A stretch of 64,000 nucleotides of DNA from Typhlomys cinereus (taxonomy: Eukaryota > Chordata > Mammalia > Rodentia > Platacanthomyidae). Made by a program: the position numbers and the translations under genes. Below are positions 25,131 to 36,398 of the stretch, piece after piece; positions within the stretch are counted from its first letter, which is position 1, and each line of letters opens with the position of its first letter. The DNA lies in NCBI GenBank assembly GCA_023101885.1, contig JALPQD010000411.1:496001-560000 (forward strand), in the 5' to 3' direction. The notes beneath the pieces are model-generated. The model did not search any database. It was not told the DNA's origin and saw only the letters and a list, made by a program, of their open reading frames with translations.

Positions 25131-26480
25131 TGTACCTGCTTCTAGCTCATGGGTCTGACCTAATGAACCACTCCAAATCCAAATGGCTAAATCTCTCCGT
25201 TACTTTCAATTTTACACTATTGTATTATGGCGACACAGCCAATAAGGCTGGTACTTAAAACAGATCTAATCTGGTCATTAAGCTAGCTAATAAAGAATGT
25301 GGTTTTAATTCACTTGATAACTACTAACTCTGTAGTGAAAAAAAAAGATCCTCTTGGCAAAAACGAATAATCTAATCTGATCTTTCTCATTCTCCTTAGC
25401 TGAGGAGATGGATGTTCTATGATAACATACTAGATATGAGTGGATATACATGCAATTAGCAGAACAATAATTAAGTGAAATAGATTACCATGAAGTTGAG
25501 TGAGCCACAGGAGAAAAACTTAGCTCTCCTTAAGGGTATCTGGTGAAGGGCTAAGCCCTTTGAAGTACTATTAATAATGCTAAAAGCCTAAGAGGTCTTA
25601 TTATTTAAGTGCCTTTAAAAAAGTTAAACTCTTCTAAGAGAGCCACTCAATCTTTTGAATGACAACTGATAGACACTTCCCATATGCCCAGCTGCCTTGA
25701 GCAAGAGCTTTCATTCAAGCAATCATTTCTCTGACAGCCAGTTGCTTGTTCCTGGGGTGGCCTGGCTATTCTGAACATTCCCTGATCACTCCGAAGACAC
25801 TCCATTCCAGCTGTCAATTCTGTGGCAACCACAGCTCCTTGCTTCAGAAAGTCTTGCTCTAGACCTGACTGCCCCCCAGCAGCTAGAAGAGGCTCTCTTC
25901 TTCTCCTTCGAGTATCATTCATGGTTTCCATCTGAATGAGCCAAGGGCCCTTCATCCAGCTTTTGTAATCCAAGTAGATTGAATGAAAGAAAGAAAAGTA
26001 GGCTTCAGGAGTGAGTCAGAAGATGGAGAGAACCTGAGGTTGTCTTTCTAATTTAGTTCTTTCTGTATTTCTGCCCTTTTGGTTGCTCTGCTTTTCTTAT
26101 TTACAAGCCAAAGCCTTACTGTCATATATAACTGCATTTGCAGGTCCAGATACCTACACCTACAGATAGTGGATCTCTGTATTTGTGATTGCAGTTGATA
26201 TTGATTGAATTTAAATTCTGGACCTACTATGAATGAGTCAAGTATTGTCAAAAGATAGAGTCACTCTGCAAAAAGAGGCAGGAAGAGGAAAGGACAAAAG
26301 AACAAAGTGGTCCAACATTATGGGTTCCTCGTTGCTGTTTATACAAGAATTTGTTCAAGCTCATAAAAATTTTATAACCTGGAGAACTGCAAGAATATCA
26401 AGAATATTGTTCTTGTGTATCTTTCTGGGTGAATTTCCTAGAGAACTATCCAAGGAATAAGGAAAAGAAAATGGCAGAAG
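25131..26480. other. Unique sequence, nothing recognised
   Basis: Open frames of 67-108 codons on the minus strand lack domains. Confidence 0.45.
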
Positions 26481-27740
26481 GAATCTCAAGGAGTGTGGAC
26501 TCTGCATAACTGTACTAGAAAAGACCGAAGCAACTATGTGTGGTGGGGGAAGTAGTTTGTTGGCAGAAGAGCACACTGCAACTTGTAACAATATACAACC
26601 AAAAGGCTGAAAAAACAGCATAAAGATGACAAATAACCCAATTGCAATAACTATCTTTTGATCACAGGAGGTTAAATATACTTAAATCTGAAAGATAAGT
26701 AATAATAAAGGAAGCTTATTTGCTACAACGAGGCAAAACATTAAGAAATACATAGCCAACAAAAATGAGAAGGTAGGAGAGAAGCAGAGGAGGAAAGTGA
26801 AGAAGAACATGCAATTTCATCGCTAATCATAAAATTAATGAAGAGTATCTACAGAATTAAAATCATTACATGAGCTATAGTATGAAAGAAGAAAGTGTAA
26901 AGTTTTTTAACTAACAAGAAAGGTACAAGCATGAATCTGAGAAGTCAGAGCAGACAATAAAATGTTTTTAACAGCTATGAACACATGGAACATAAAATAA
27001 TATAGTGTAGCAAAAGCAAAATCAAACATGTTTTCCATTTCAGTGTGAATATAATAAATCATGCCCATAGAAAGATCATTCTCCATATATTACTCCAAAC
27101 AAATAAGTTTAAACTATCACTGAAAGTCAAATCTGAAGCATAAATTCAGAAAAAAATTGAAAATGAATTGTTAGGCAAATTAAATCATCTTCCCTGTTAC
27201 AGAGACAGAAGGCAGAATTCATGATTATAAAAGGTAGATTAAATAAATGGAAAAAAAGCATAACATAAGGTGAAAGAAAAAGGCTTCAATATGACAAATG
27301 GTATAATTATCAGCCAAATAACAACAGAAAAAAAAATCTGTGACACAAAAGACAGCATCAAAATGTATCAGTAACTATGAACAACCACTCAAAAAGAACT
27401 AGAAGTGCATTAGAAATAAAAACTAATTAAAGACATGGATATATGTATACATCGTTGTAACATAAATAAGTTTTTCAATAAAAATTAAATATATGAACAT
27501 CAACTGACAAAATAAATCAAAGGAAAGGTAAGATGAAGATTAATTGAAAAATATACATTTGGTAAATAAAAAAACAGGAAAGAAAGACTGCTATGTACAA
27601 CTTATAAAATTAATGTATTTGAGAAATAAGCAAGTTATTTAAAAAACAGAAGCAATATAGTGACAAAGGTCACAAATAACTAAAGCATGAAAATGCAGGA
27701 GGAAAAAAGTTACAAAGATTTTAAGTATTCCACTCCAAGG
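26480..27740. other. A-rich decayed DNA, possibly ancient L1
   Basis: The plus strand is strongly A-rich and T/C-poor for more than 1 kb, the usual bias of sense L1 sequence. No L1 landmark could be aligned by eye, so this is only a suggestion. Confidence 0.25.
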
Positions 27741-28115
27741 TCACAAACTACTTCAATTCAATGACATAGAAAACAGGTTCTATAATTCTCAGAGCAGCCC
27801 CAAATCGCTGTGTGATCAACCACCACCGAGCTGGGTGCAAATTACTTAATGAATATATAATCACTTGTCGTATTATGGATTCATAGCTCGTAGGGCTTAT
27901 ACATTGCTTGATTAATAAATTACCTGATGAACAAATGACTTGAGTAATAAGTATAAAATTACTTGTCATATTATATATTCCTAACTTGAAGGTTGACGAG
28001 AGCTGATTGAATTCATCCCCAAGGTACTCGGCCTGTTGCCTGAATCCCATGATTTCCTTAAGCAGTAATATACACTTTGGCTGGATACTCTTCCTTCCCA
28101 GGATGTCTTTGTTTC
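27741..28115. other. Unique sequence with a local direct repeat
   Basis: 'cacttgtcgtattat' at about 27,862 and 'tacttgtcatattat' at about 27,960 recur with similar flanks (atggattcatagctcg / atatattcctaacttg). This suggests an old tandem duplication of about 98 bp. Confidence 0.4.
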
Positions 28116-28130
28116 AAGAGTGCTTATATG

Positions 28131-28417
28131 GGGGCTGGAGAGGTGGCTCAGGGGTTAAGCCTCCGCCTTCCAGGCGGAAAGTCCTGAGTTCGGATCCCAG
28201 ATCCCACGTATAGACGCTGGGCGGAAGCGGGGGCGGCCTGCGCTTCTGGTCCTGGTAGGGCGGAGCCTGTGAATCCCGGGGCAGAAGGAGGCATCCATGG
28301 TGGTTTGCGAATTCGTCCGTGGTTCTACACATACACAGACGCGCGCACACATACACACACACATGCACATAAATAATAATAATAATAATAATAAAATTTA
28401 AAAAAAAAAAAAAGAAA
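28131..28417 (+). mobile_element. B2-like SINE, young subfamily (CpG-rich)
   Basis: Intact A and B boxes and a body keeping many CpGs ('gacgctgggcggaagcgg', 'ggcggcctgcgcttctgg'). The short 'ggggcagaaggaggc' form lacks 'gtaaacaa'. A CA/CG tail and an (AAT)n end follow. The perfect 15-bp target duplication aagagtgcttatatg lies at 28,116-28,130 and 28,418-28,432. Confidence 0.95.
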
Positions 28418-28432
28418 AAGAGTGCTTATATG

Positions 28433-29918
28433 GCACAAGGCATTAATGGTTGCTCCGTGAGGCTTTCTGTTAACACCTCTTCTCAACTGCACTTGGTGTT
28501 GGCATCTAGCATTCTTTCCTTAAGTCAGCTTCAATTGATAGATAAGTACTGACAATGAATTTGCCGCATAGCTATGCCTGACTCTGGAAGATGACGAAGA
28601 CGTGGCATTTGAACAAAGAAACCCAAACAGTGGGAAATACAAACAAGTAAGAAAAAAACGTCGCAGCATTTCAGGAACTAGAAAAGGCTGCATGGATGGA
28701 GAGTCAATCAAACTTGCTATGGGGATGGTCAGAGAGACTTGATAGTGGGAAAAGTCCCCAAAGTCAGCCTTGAATTGGCTCATAATGAAAGTGATCCTTC
28801 CAAAGAGAAAGAATTTGCAAAATTAAAGAGTCAAGAAGCATGACCTCTCCCTCAAGTCTTATACTTATGTCCCTCAATTTACCTTCAAAAGAATAAAAAG
28901 TTAAACACACTAGATTCATATTACAGAAATTACACATGTGAAAGAGGAATATCTACTCCATTATATATAATTTTTTTCCTTATGTCTTCTTATGGCCAAA
29001 TATAGTTTTGCTTGCATAATATTGCTCAAAGGTTGATATAGTAGTAAATACTTAGATTTTTAGCAAGCCTATCAAATGGGAAAAGACATACACTGTATTC
29101 TTCAATTCAACATTCACTGTATTCTTATACATTTATGCAGTCTAGAATTGAAAATTTGCCAAATCGTTTCAGTCAGAGTAAATAAAGAAGTTGAGAACTT
29201 TCTAAAATAAAAATGCAAAGCATATTATGCAGTGTTTCTGAAAACATCATAGCTTGCCTTTTTCAGAAGCAATCCCAGTTGACAGTGTTTCCAATTACTG
29301 AAACAGCAAGATGCTAGGAACATATCTCAGTTAAAGTGATAAGTTAAAACATGTCAAGCTTCTTCACAGATCTAGAAAATCAGTCTAGTATTTGAGCAAA
29401 TGAACTCATGTAACCCTCTTGACTTTAAATCTACCTGAATCAGTGTTAAAGCAAGAAGTGGCTTTACTTCTATATCTCACAAGAACTAATTTACCTTCTC
29501 CGTTGAGGAACTCTGAGTCACAGAGATGACTGGAAACACATTCCAAGCTCCAAAACTATGACCTGACCCCTCATTCCCACTCTCCAAGAACAGTACACTT
29601 TTGTGAAACCTTGCCTTTAACTAGAAGATTCAACAACAATGTGGAATAAAGATTCGCAGAAGCTAGGTATTGTATGGGGGGCAGAGAATTGGAGATCACC
29701 TGCCAACAGATAAAAGGAATCAATTCTAGTGATCATAGCACAGTGTGATAACTCTTCTCCACAGAAACCTCTTATATGTCTTATGAATAGCTATGAAAGA
29801 GAAATGCAAAGTAATGTTAAAAGATGCAGCTTCTAATTACTCAACTTTGATCATGACACACGTACATATGTACTGCATTTCATAAACACATACCATTATG
29901 TGTTAGTCCAAAAGTATT
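28433..29918. other. Unique sequence, nothing recognised
   Basis: AT-rich DNA without recognised repeats or coding signal. Confidence 0.45.
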
Positions 29919-30255
29919 TTAGGACTGAGCAGGTAACTCAGAAGTTAAAGAAAAAGGACCTGAGCTCAGATCCTCTGATCCCAAAAAAATTTGGGAAGGC
30001 TTTGCAGGCTACCTGTAATCCTAGCCTCAGAAGGCAGCAAGCTGACTAGCCAGAGTAGCTCTGGCAGAAAGTTCTGGACTTGCTGAGGAACCCTATCCCA
30101 AAAAGAATAAGGTGGAAGAGTGACTGATGAAGATTCCAGATAACAGCCTCACATCTGAAAGAACGCATAAATACTTCTGCATCCACAGACATATGAACAA
30201 GCATTCACAAGTGGATGTACTCTTTTACACAGATGTACACAAAAATGGAAAAAAA
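29919..30255 (+). mobile_element. B4/RSINE1-type SINE, diverged
   Basis: 'ggactgagcaggtaactcag', 'gacctgagctcagatcctc', 'ctacctgtaatcctagcctcag' and 'aggaaccctatcccaaaaag' follow the B4/RSINE1 order. No clear tail remains. Confidence 0.65.
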
Positions 30256-30307
30256 ATAAAAGAAAAAAGAATTTTAAATGTCTCAGGAAGTGAAAATGCT
30301 AACCACC

Positions 30308-30445
30308 TTGAGAAGCCAGGTTATAACCTCTAATTCCAACACTCTAAGGACAATGATGGTAAGCCCAAGAAAAGATGGGGTTACATAGTGAGTTCAAGAC
30401 CAGCCCAGACTTTAGAGCAAGACCCTTTTTGGGTCTTACAAAAAC
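30308..30445 (+). mobile_element. B1 SINE, diverged
   Basis: 'agccaggttataacctctaattcc', 'acatagtgagttcaagaccagcccag' and 'gagcaagaccctttttgg' correspond in order to B1. Very old copy. Confidence 0.65.
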
Positions 30446-30724
30446 AAATAGACACATAAAATGTATTCATATTTCACTGCATAAATGTCTAATTAGAATG
30501 GTAAGGTTGCATTTTTATTCAGATGGACTTTACATTCTTCATAAAAATAATACTGTAGTGAATACTAGCAAATGTACAATTTAAGAAATGTCCTTCATTT
30601 ATCTTGCAGCACCTAGTATCCCTGCTGTCACCTCCACTACATGAAAACTCATAATTTATACTTTAAATTTAAAAAATTATATAACAGCAATTGCTTTTAT
30701 GAACCAATATATCCTATATTAAAA

Positions 30725-30870
30725 GTATCTCCTCTTTTAATTCTTACCACTACTTTATGAGGAAGACACTAACACTACTTTTTTAATATTCTTCTACCAA
30801 AAAGGTAAATTAACTTGCCATAGATGATCCTCAGTCATAAACTTTGCAAGTCTTTCAAGGTCTATTGTCT
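30725..30870 (-). mobile_element. MIR-like fragment, antisense
   Basis: 'ttaattcttaccactactttatgaggaag', 'aaaggtaaattaacttgcc' suggests a reversed MIR. Only partial agreement. Confidence 0.35.
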
Positions 30871-33101
30871 TGCTTTCATATGTACAAGCCATAGTTTCAT
30901 CTTTAAATATAAATGATGACTTTTGAGACTGTATATATCATATGACTGTCTCTGATGAGTTTTGTATCCTCTAAGTTCTTCTCCAATCAATATGGCAGTA
31001 TTCAATGAACTGCATAATACAATGTTTCACAATTCAATTCAAATGCACAAGAGTAACAAAATGTTGGGATGAAAGAGATTCATTATCCAGTTTCATAAAT
31101 AAAAATCAGACCATAAAGGACTAAACAGTTTTCCAGGCTCTTGCAACTAGTGGAAAAGGCAAATTCTGCAACAAATTAGCATTTTCAGACAATTTAGATA
31201 CCAGATTGCTCCATCACTGCCACAAGTGAGTAAGCTCATAGAGCATGAAATTATCATATTCTCCAGACACACCTGAATTTTGTGGTCTTTAATAGTTATC
31301 TTTCTCATCCCTATGCCTGCTCTAATGATGTTCATGTTAATAAGATATAAGTTTAATTAGCTCCACCACAGAGCCTTCTTAATGCAATGCAAGGAAACAA
31401 GAAGAAGGCAGCCACTGCTTTTATTTTCCATCTGGGCTTACTTAAAATAGTCTAAAAAAACCAATGGCCTCATTGTTAAGTGGATCACATGTTCCCATAT
31501 TTTAAAAAAAATCTAATGGTAAGCCATCACCATAACCTGACACTGGCTATTACTAGCAATCTGTCACAGAAGCAAATTAGATCACAACTATAAATTTTTA
31601 TTGTGCTGCCTGAATCAGCACAAACCTGAACTATACACAGGAAACAGTAGTGAAAGTGATAGGAATTAGTCAGGCTTTGGGTCAGAGGGAGCTAGGATTT
31701 CTTTCATCATCCAAGCTTATTTTATACATAGGAAAAACCCAGAGACCAGCAGGTTAAATTCCTTACAAGATCATATGAAACATACACATTGTAAAACTTA
31801 TCTAGGCTAGCAAGAAAAAGCAGAAGTAACACCTACTTGCTATGTAGAACAGACAAGTTGTCTCCAGGTAAAGCAAAAAGCAGTTACTAAAAGGGGATGA
31901 ACAAGGAATGTCTCTAGGCAGTTACCTGGTTACTGGGACTCTGTACATAATCTTGTACATTAACATATTTGATGGTCTCAAAATGCACAGGGAAGAAACT
32001 GCAGCAATCTTAGCAATCATCAAATTCCAAAATTATTCTCAGCTCCTACATAGAAAGCCTCAACTTTACAGCAGATCTCAACGGACACTTGTACAAAAGG
32101 CTCTACTGTCATATTGCCTATCATAGTCATGTGCCACCCTGAGTCTTCTCCCCATTCAGCCACATGTCTTTGAAATTGATAGTCCCCCCACATTGTTTTA
32201 AAATCAACCTCTCTTTATCTGAGCTAAATCCTTAGTATGTAAAAGAAACATAGAAGTTCCTAATCAAGTCAAAAAGCAACTCTTTCTTGATACGTGTGCC
32301 TTATTAAGGTCTTACTGAGACAGATTTAATGGCACTTAACATGTAACTTAGAAAGAGATTTAAAAGTCCCCTGTAAGGAGCCCTGGTTTATGACCTGGGT
32401 TCTTTCCATCCTGGATTTGTTCTGCATCTGCCTTCGCCAGATTCCTTGAAGTAACTCAGCCAGCTACGTATTCTCTGGACATGTGTTTCTCTCTCCTGGT
32501 GTCACGGTGGTTTTCCTGGTGACATGGTCTCATCAGACCAGGCTCCATGTCATCACACTGGCCTGCAAAATGTCCTTTAACTTATTCCACTCCTAGGAGA
32601 ATACATTTGAGGGCAAGGTTGTGTGTTTCTTTTCTTTCTTTAATTGTCGAGCCTTTTCATTGTAAACTCTAGCTGAAGGTTAAATCCACTCCTCAAAACT
32701 CTATTTCTGTCATTTTATTTCCTTTTAATTACACATTTATGGGCATTCTTCTGGCATATTCTCTAGTTGATGTTTCAGCAATATTCTTAATTTATGGTAC
32801 TTCAACACGAATAGAGTGATCAGGTCAGAAAACAGTTAAATTCCAAAAGGAGCCTGTGTTTCACTCCATGTTCCAAAAACAACAGCACTACATGCAGATC
32901 CCAGTCCAGAATGATTTCCCTCCCGTTTTATGGGTTTGCTTTGTCCTCATATTCTCTTTTTTTTTATTCCCAAATTTTATCATCAGAACACTTTTATTTT
33001 AGCTTACATTTATAAGTTTACAAAATAACCTCGCACCATCATTCTGCCTAAAAAAATTAATTCTTTCAAACATAGTCCCATTTATATTTCCTGATGACTT
33101 T
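30871..33101. other. Unique sequence; 31,330-31,720 may be conserved non-coding DNA
   Basis: No repeat is recognised. The 31,330-31,720 part is repeat-free, AT-rich and contains TAATTA-like and AATGCAATGC motifs. No exon is recognised. Confidence 0.35.
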
Positions 33102-33114
33102 AAGAAATGAATGA
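33102..33114 (+). repeat. Left target-site duplication of the RAE1 pseudogene
   Basis: aagaaatgaatga, repeated with one mismatch (aagaaatggatga) at 34,548-34,560. Confidence 0.8.
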
Positions 33115-34547
33115 GGTGCGGCTGGCCGCCGAGGAATCCGGGCGCTCGCATCCCTCCCGCGCCCCACAGAGCCAACATAAGTCTGTTTGGAATAACCTCG
33201 GGGTTTGGAACTGGCGGAACCCAGCATGTTTGGTAGTACAGCCACGGATAATCTCAACCCTATGAAGGATATTGAAGTCACATCGCCTGATGACAGCATC
33301 GGCTGCCTGTCCTTCAGCACACGCACCTTGCTGGGGAATTTCCTGATTGCCAATTCGTGGGCTGACGATGTTCGCTGCTGGGAGATCCAAGACACCCGGC
33401 AGACCATTCCGAAGGCGCAGCAGATGCGCACCACCGGCCTGTATTGGGCGTCTGCTGGAGCGATGATGGTAGCTAAGTGTAGACAGCATCATGTGATAAG
33501 ACGGCCAAGATGTGGGACCTCAGCATGATGCGCCGTTAAAACCATCCATTGGATCAAAGCCCCAAACTACAGCTGTGTGATGACTGGGAGCTGGGATAAG
33601 ACTTTGCAGTTTTGGGACACCCGATCATCCAATCCCATGATGGTCTTGCAGCTCCCCGAGCGGTGTTACTACGCCGATGTGATACACCCGATGGCCGTAG
33701 TGGCCACTGCAGAGAGGGGCCTGATCGTGTATCAGTTAGAGAATCAGCCTTCGGAGTTCAGGAGCACCGAGTCTCCGCTGAAGCACCAGCATCGATGCGT
33801 GGCTATTTTCAAAGACAAACAGAATAATCCGACTGACTGCTTTTGCTCTGGGGAGTACTGAGGGGAGAGTCGCTGTTCACTACATCAACCCCCCAAACCC
33901 GGCTAAAGACAACTTCACCTTCAAATGTCATCGATCCAACGGAACCAACACTTCGGCTCCGCAGGACATCTACGTGGTGAACGGAATCGCCTTCCATCCG
34001 GTCCACGGCACCCTTGCCACCGTGGGATCTGATGGCGGGTTCAGCTTCTGGGACAAGGATGCGAGAACCAAGCTGAAGACGTCGGAGCAGCTCGACCAGC
34101 CCATCTCGGCCTGCTGCTTCAACCACAACGGGCACATCTTCGCATACGCCTCCAGCTACGGCGGGTCCAAGGGACACAAGTTTTACAATCCCCAAAAGAA
34201 AACCTACATCTTCCTGCGCAATTGCAGCTGAGGAGCTGAAGCCCCGAATAAGAAGTAACGCCTGAGGCCAAGACCCTGCGGCTTCTCTCCGGCCCTCCTT
34301 GCCCTGCACCGACTCCGCCCTGACCCAGCCACAGATGTGGCTTTGCACCCTGGACAAATGTCCTGCCCACCGCCCACCTCCATTCCATTTCCTGCTGCAG
34401 TGTTCCTGGGATGCCTGGGACTCAAGTCCAGCGGGCAGCGCGAGGCTGTGCCCTGCGGCCAACAGTGTGTGATAGTGTTGGAAGACACCTGTGAGCCCTC
34501 TACTGTATTGTGTAATAAAATATTTTGAAGGTGAAAAAAAAAGAAGA
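33115..34547 (+). pseudogene. RAE1: RAE1 processed pseudogene
   Basis: This is a retrocopy of the mRNA for RAE1 (Gle2), a seven-bladed WD40 protein of about 368 residues. The parent binds NUP98 at the nuclear pore, helps mRNA export and acts in mitosis. The whole message is here without introns: a short GC-rich 5' UTR (33,115-33,176), coding sequence, 3' UTR, AATAAA at 34,513 and a short A-rich tail. A 13-bp target duplication flanks it. Stretches such as [20 protein letters not shown] (from 33,577) and the block 33,974-34,210 ([20 protein letters not shown]) identify it. Lesions: start ATG is ATA at 33,177; one extra C near 33,220; a TAA at 33,474 in the local frame; about 26 bases lost near 33,524 (the SNQAIQIAQ part); frame shifts near 33,535, 33,828 and 34,223. 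It cannot make the protein. Confidence 0.97.
34512..34518 (+). terminator. Retained RAE1 polyadenylation signal
   Basis: AATAAAA lies about 20 bp before the short A-rich tail, as expected at the 3' end of a copied mRNA. Confidence 0.8.
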
Positions 34548-34560
34548 AAGAAATGGATGA
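34548..34560 (+). repeat. Right target-site duplication of the RAE1 pseudogene
   Basis: aagaaatggatga, the partner of 33,102-33,114 (one mismatch). Confidence 0.8.
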
Positions 34561-34580
34561 ACTCAATAATAGCTGATTCA

Positions 34581-34812
34581 GGGATGGAGAAATGGTTCAG
34601 GGTTTAAGCCTCCTCAACCAGAAGGTCCTGAGTTCAGTTCCCAGATCCTACATAAAATTACCAGGTGGAAAGGTCAGCAGCCTGAACATCCAGTCCTGAA
34701 AGACCAAGCCTGGGAAACTCCAGAGCAAAGCAAACATGATATAGAAGCAAATCCAGGATGATTCCTGAAGTCACCGTTGGGCCTCAGAAACCACACATTA
34801 CTGCCCACTCGT

Positions 34813-34843
<31 letters not shown>

Positions 34844-34866
34844 TAGTAAAAATAAAAATAAATAAA
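34581..34866 (+). mobile_element. B2-like SINE, old subfamily
   Basis: Old body ('aattaccaggtggaaagg', 'cctgggaaactccagagcaaagc', 'tgattcctgaagtcaccg') with a CA tail. The perfect target duplication agctgattca lies at 34,571-34,580 and 34,867-34,876. It sits only 20 bp beyond the RAE1 pseudogene. Confidence 0.9.
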
Positions 34867-34876
34867 AGCTGATTCA

Positions 34877-35826
34877 TTTCTTGCTCACAAACGTCAGAAT
34901 TTCTCAAATCAAAGGATCTGTCTCATCCTCCATTGTTGCGAATTTTAAGCTTGTGAGTGCTCAGCCGGTCCAGGAATCAAAATGCTTAGTTTGTGTGACA
35001 CCATTTTTCTTTATTATCAAATACCTTGAAAAGGCACCTTACATGAGACGTCCAGGAGTTTTCAGTCCTCTGTCACATGTCAAACCCTTTCAAACTGACG
35101 TCCCCTCACAGCTGCCTTCTGAAAGGGCTTCCTTAAAGGTCAGCTGTTCAGCAGCTAATTGGCTAAGTGGCCTTTCCTTTGGTCTTCACTCCTGGCACTG
35201 TGACATGTGAGCACTGCCCTGAGGCTTTTCATTTGAAAAAACAGATTAGTATTTGACTTTCTGGAAAATTCTCCATCTTTTTTTCAAATCTCTCTGATTT
35301 TTTTTTCCTTGTGTTCCATACTGAATACACTCTTTTCAAAAATTGCTGGTACTAAAGTTCTATCTGGAGTCCACTTCCTATGTGCTCTGCTTTGTCTCTC
35401 CAGAGATCACATATCACATTGCCTTCTCTGGCTCTGACAATCACTAGCGTGGATGATTCAGGAATGCATTTACCACATCAACTCTTATCCTCTAGTAAGT
35501 ATCTGTAACACAGGCAGCTAAAAATCTTTCCACAGATCTACTATTCAGCCATACTTTCCTTCAAAATTAAGGCTAATAATAGAATTCACAGATAATTAAT
35601 ATCAAAATAACACTGGACACTCTAACAGATATACCTAAAAAAAACTCAATAATTTCACAAACAAAAGTGTATCCTGTAACACAATTTCAGTGGAGGAGGG
35701 AATGAAATCATGAAATCTTTACTATACATTCAGGGACTAAGAGAAAAAAGAATATATTTCACTTATGATACATCCGGGATATCAATGCCAATTGGCAGAG
35801 AAAAAATAAAAAGAGAAAGATTTCCT
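34877..35826. other. Unique sequence, nothing recognised
   Basis: The 109-codon open frame at 34,881-35,210 has no recognisable domain. Confidence 0.45.
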
Positions 35827-35843
35827 AAGAATTCTTATTTTTA

Positions 35844-36129
35844 ACCTTATTTATTTATTTATTCATTCAGTCTGTGTGTGTCTCTGTGTATGTATGTAAA
35901 TGTGTGTATCAGAAGGCACTGTATGTCTCTGTGGAGGACTTCAGAAATCATTTTGGATTGCTTCTACCTCCTTTTTTGCTTCCCTCTGGGATTTCCCAGG
36001 CTCCACACACTAGGTTCTGAAGTGCAGGCCACCATCCTAGAGGTTTTACTCACAAGAAACCTGGGATCTGAACTCAGGACCTTCTGCTTTCGAGGTAGAG
36101 TCTTAGCCCCTGAGCCATCTTAATATCCC
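35844..36129 (-). mobile_element. B2-like SINE, old subfamily, reverse
   Basis: Reverse complement of the family: tail 'ccttatttatttatttattcattc', body 'gggatttcccaggctcc', B box 'gggatctgaactcagg', head 'cccctgagccatctt'. The target duplication aagaattcttattttta (17 bp, perfect) lies at 35,827-35,843 and 36,130-36,146. Confidence 0.93.
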
Positions 36130-36265
36130 AAGAATTCTTATTTTTATAGACAAAGACTATAAATGATACATATAATGTCATCCTACACTTCTTTCAGGAA
36201 AAAAAATGCTGTCACATGACTTAAAATTGCAAAGCAGATTGGGATATGTAGTTCAGCTCATGGAT

Positions 36266-36398
<133 letters not shown>

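Noticed and set aside
33205..33861. RAE1-like frames as a functional short WD40 gene
   Set aside because: Start codon lost, multiple frameshifts and a deletion; intronless with target duplication and poly(A) tail, so a processed pseudogene.
33809..34462. 217-codon frame antisense to the RAE1 copy, the longest in the window
   Set aside because: It overlaps GC-rich RAE1-derived sequence on the opposite strand; GC-rich DNA lacks stops by chance. No known domain, no promoter or splice context.
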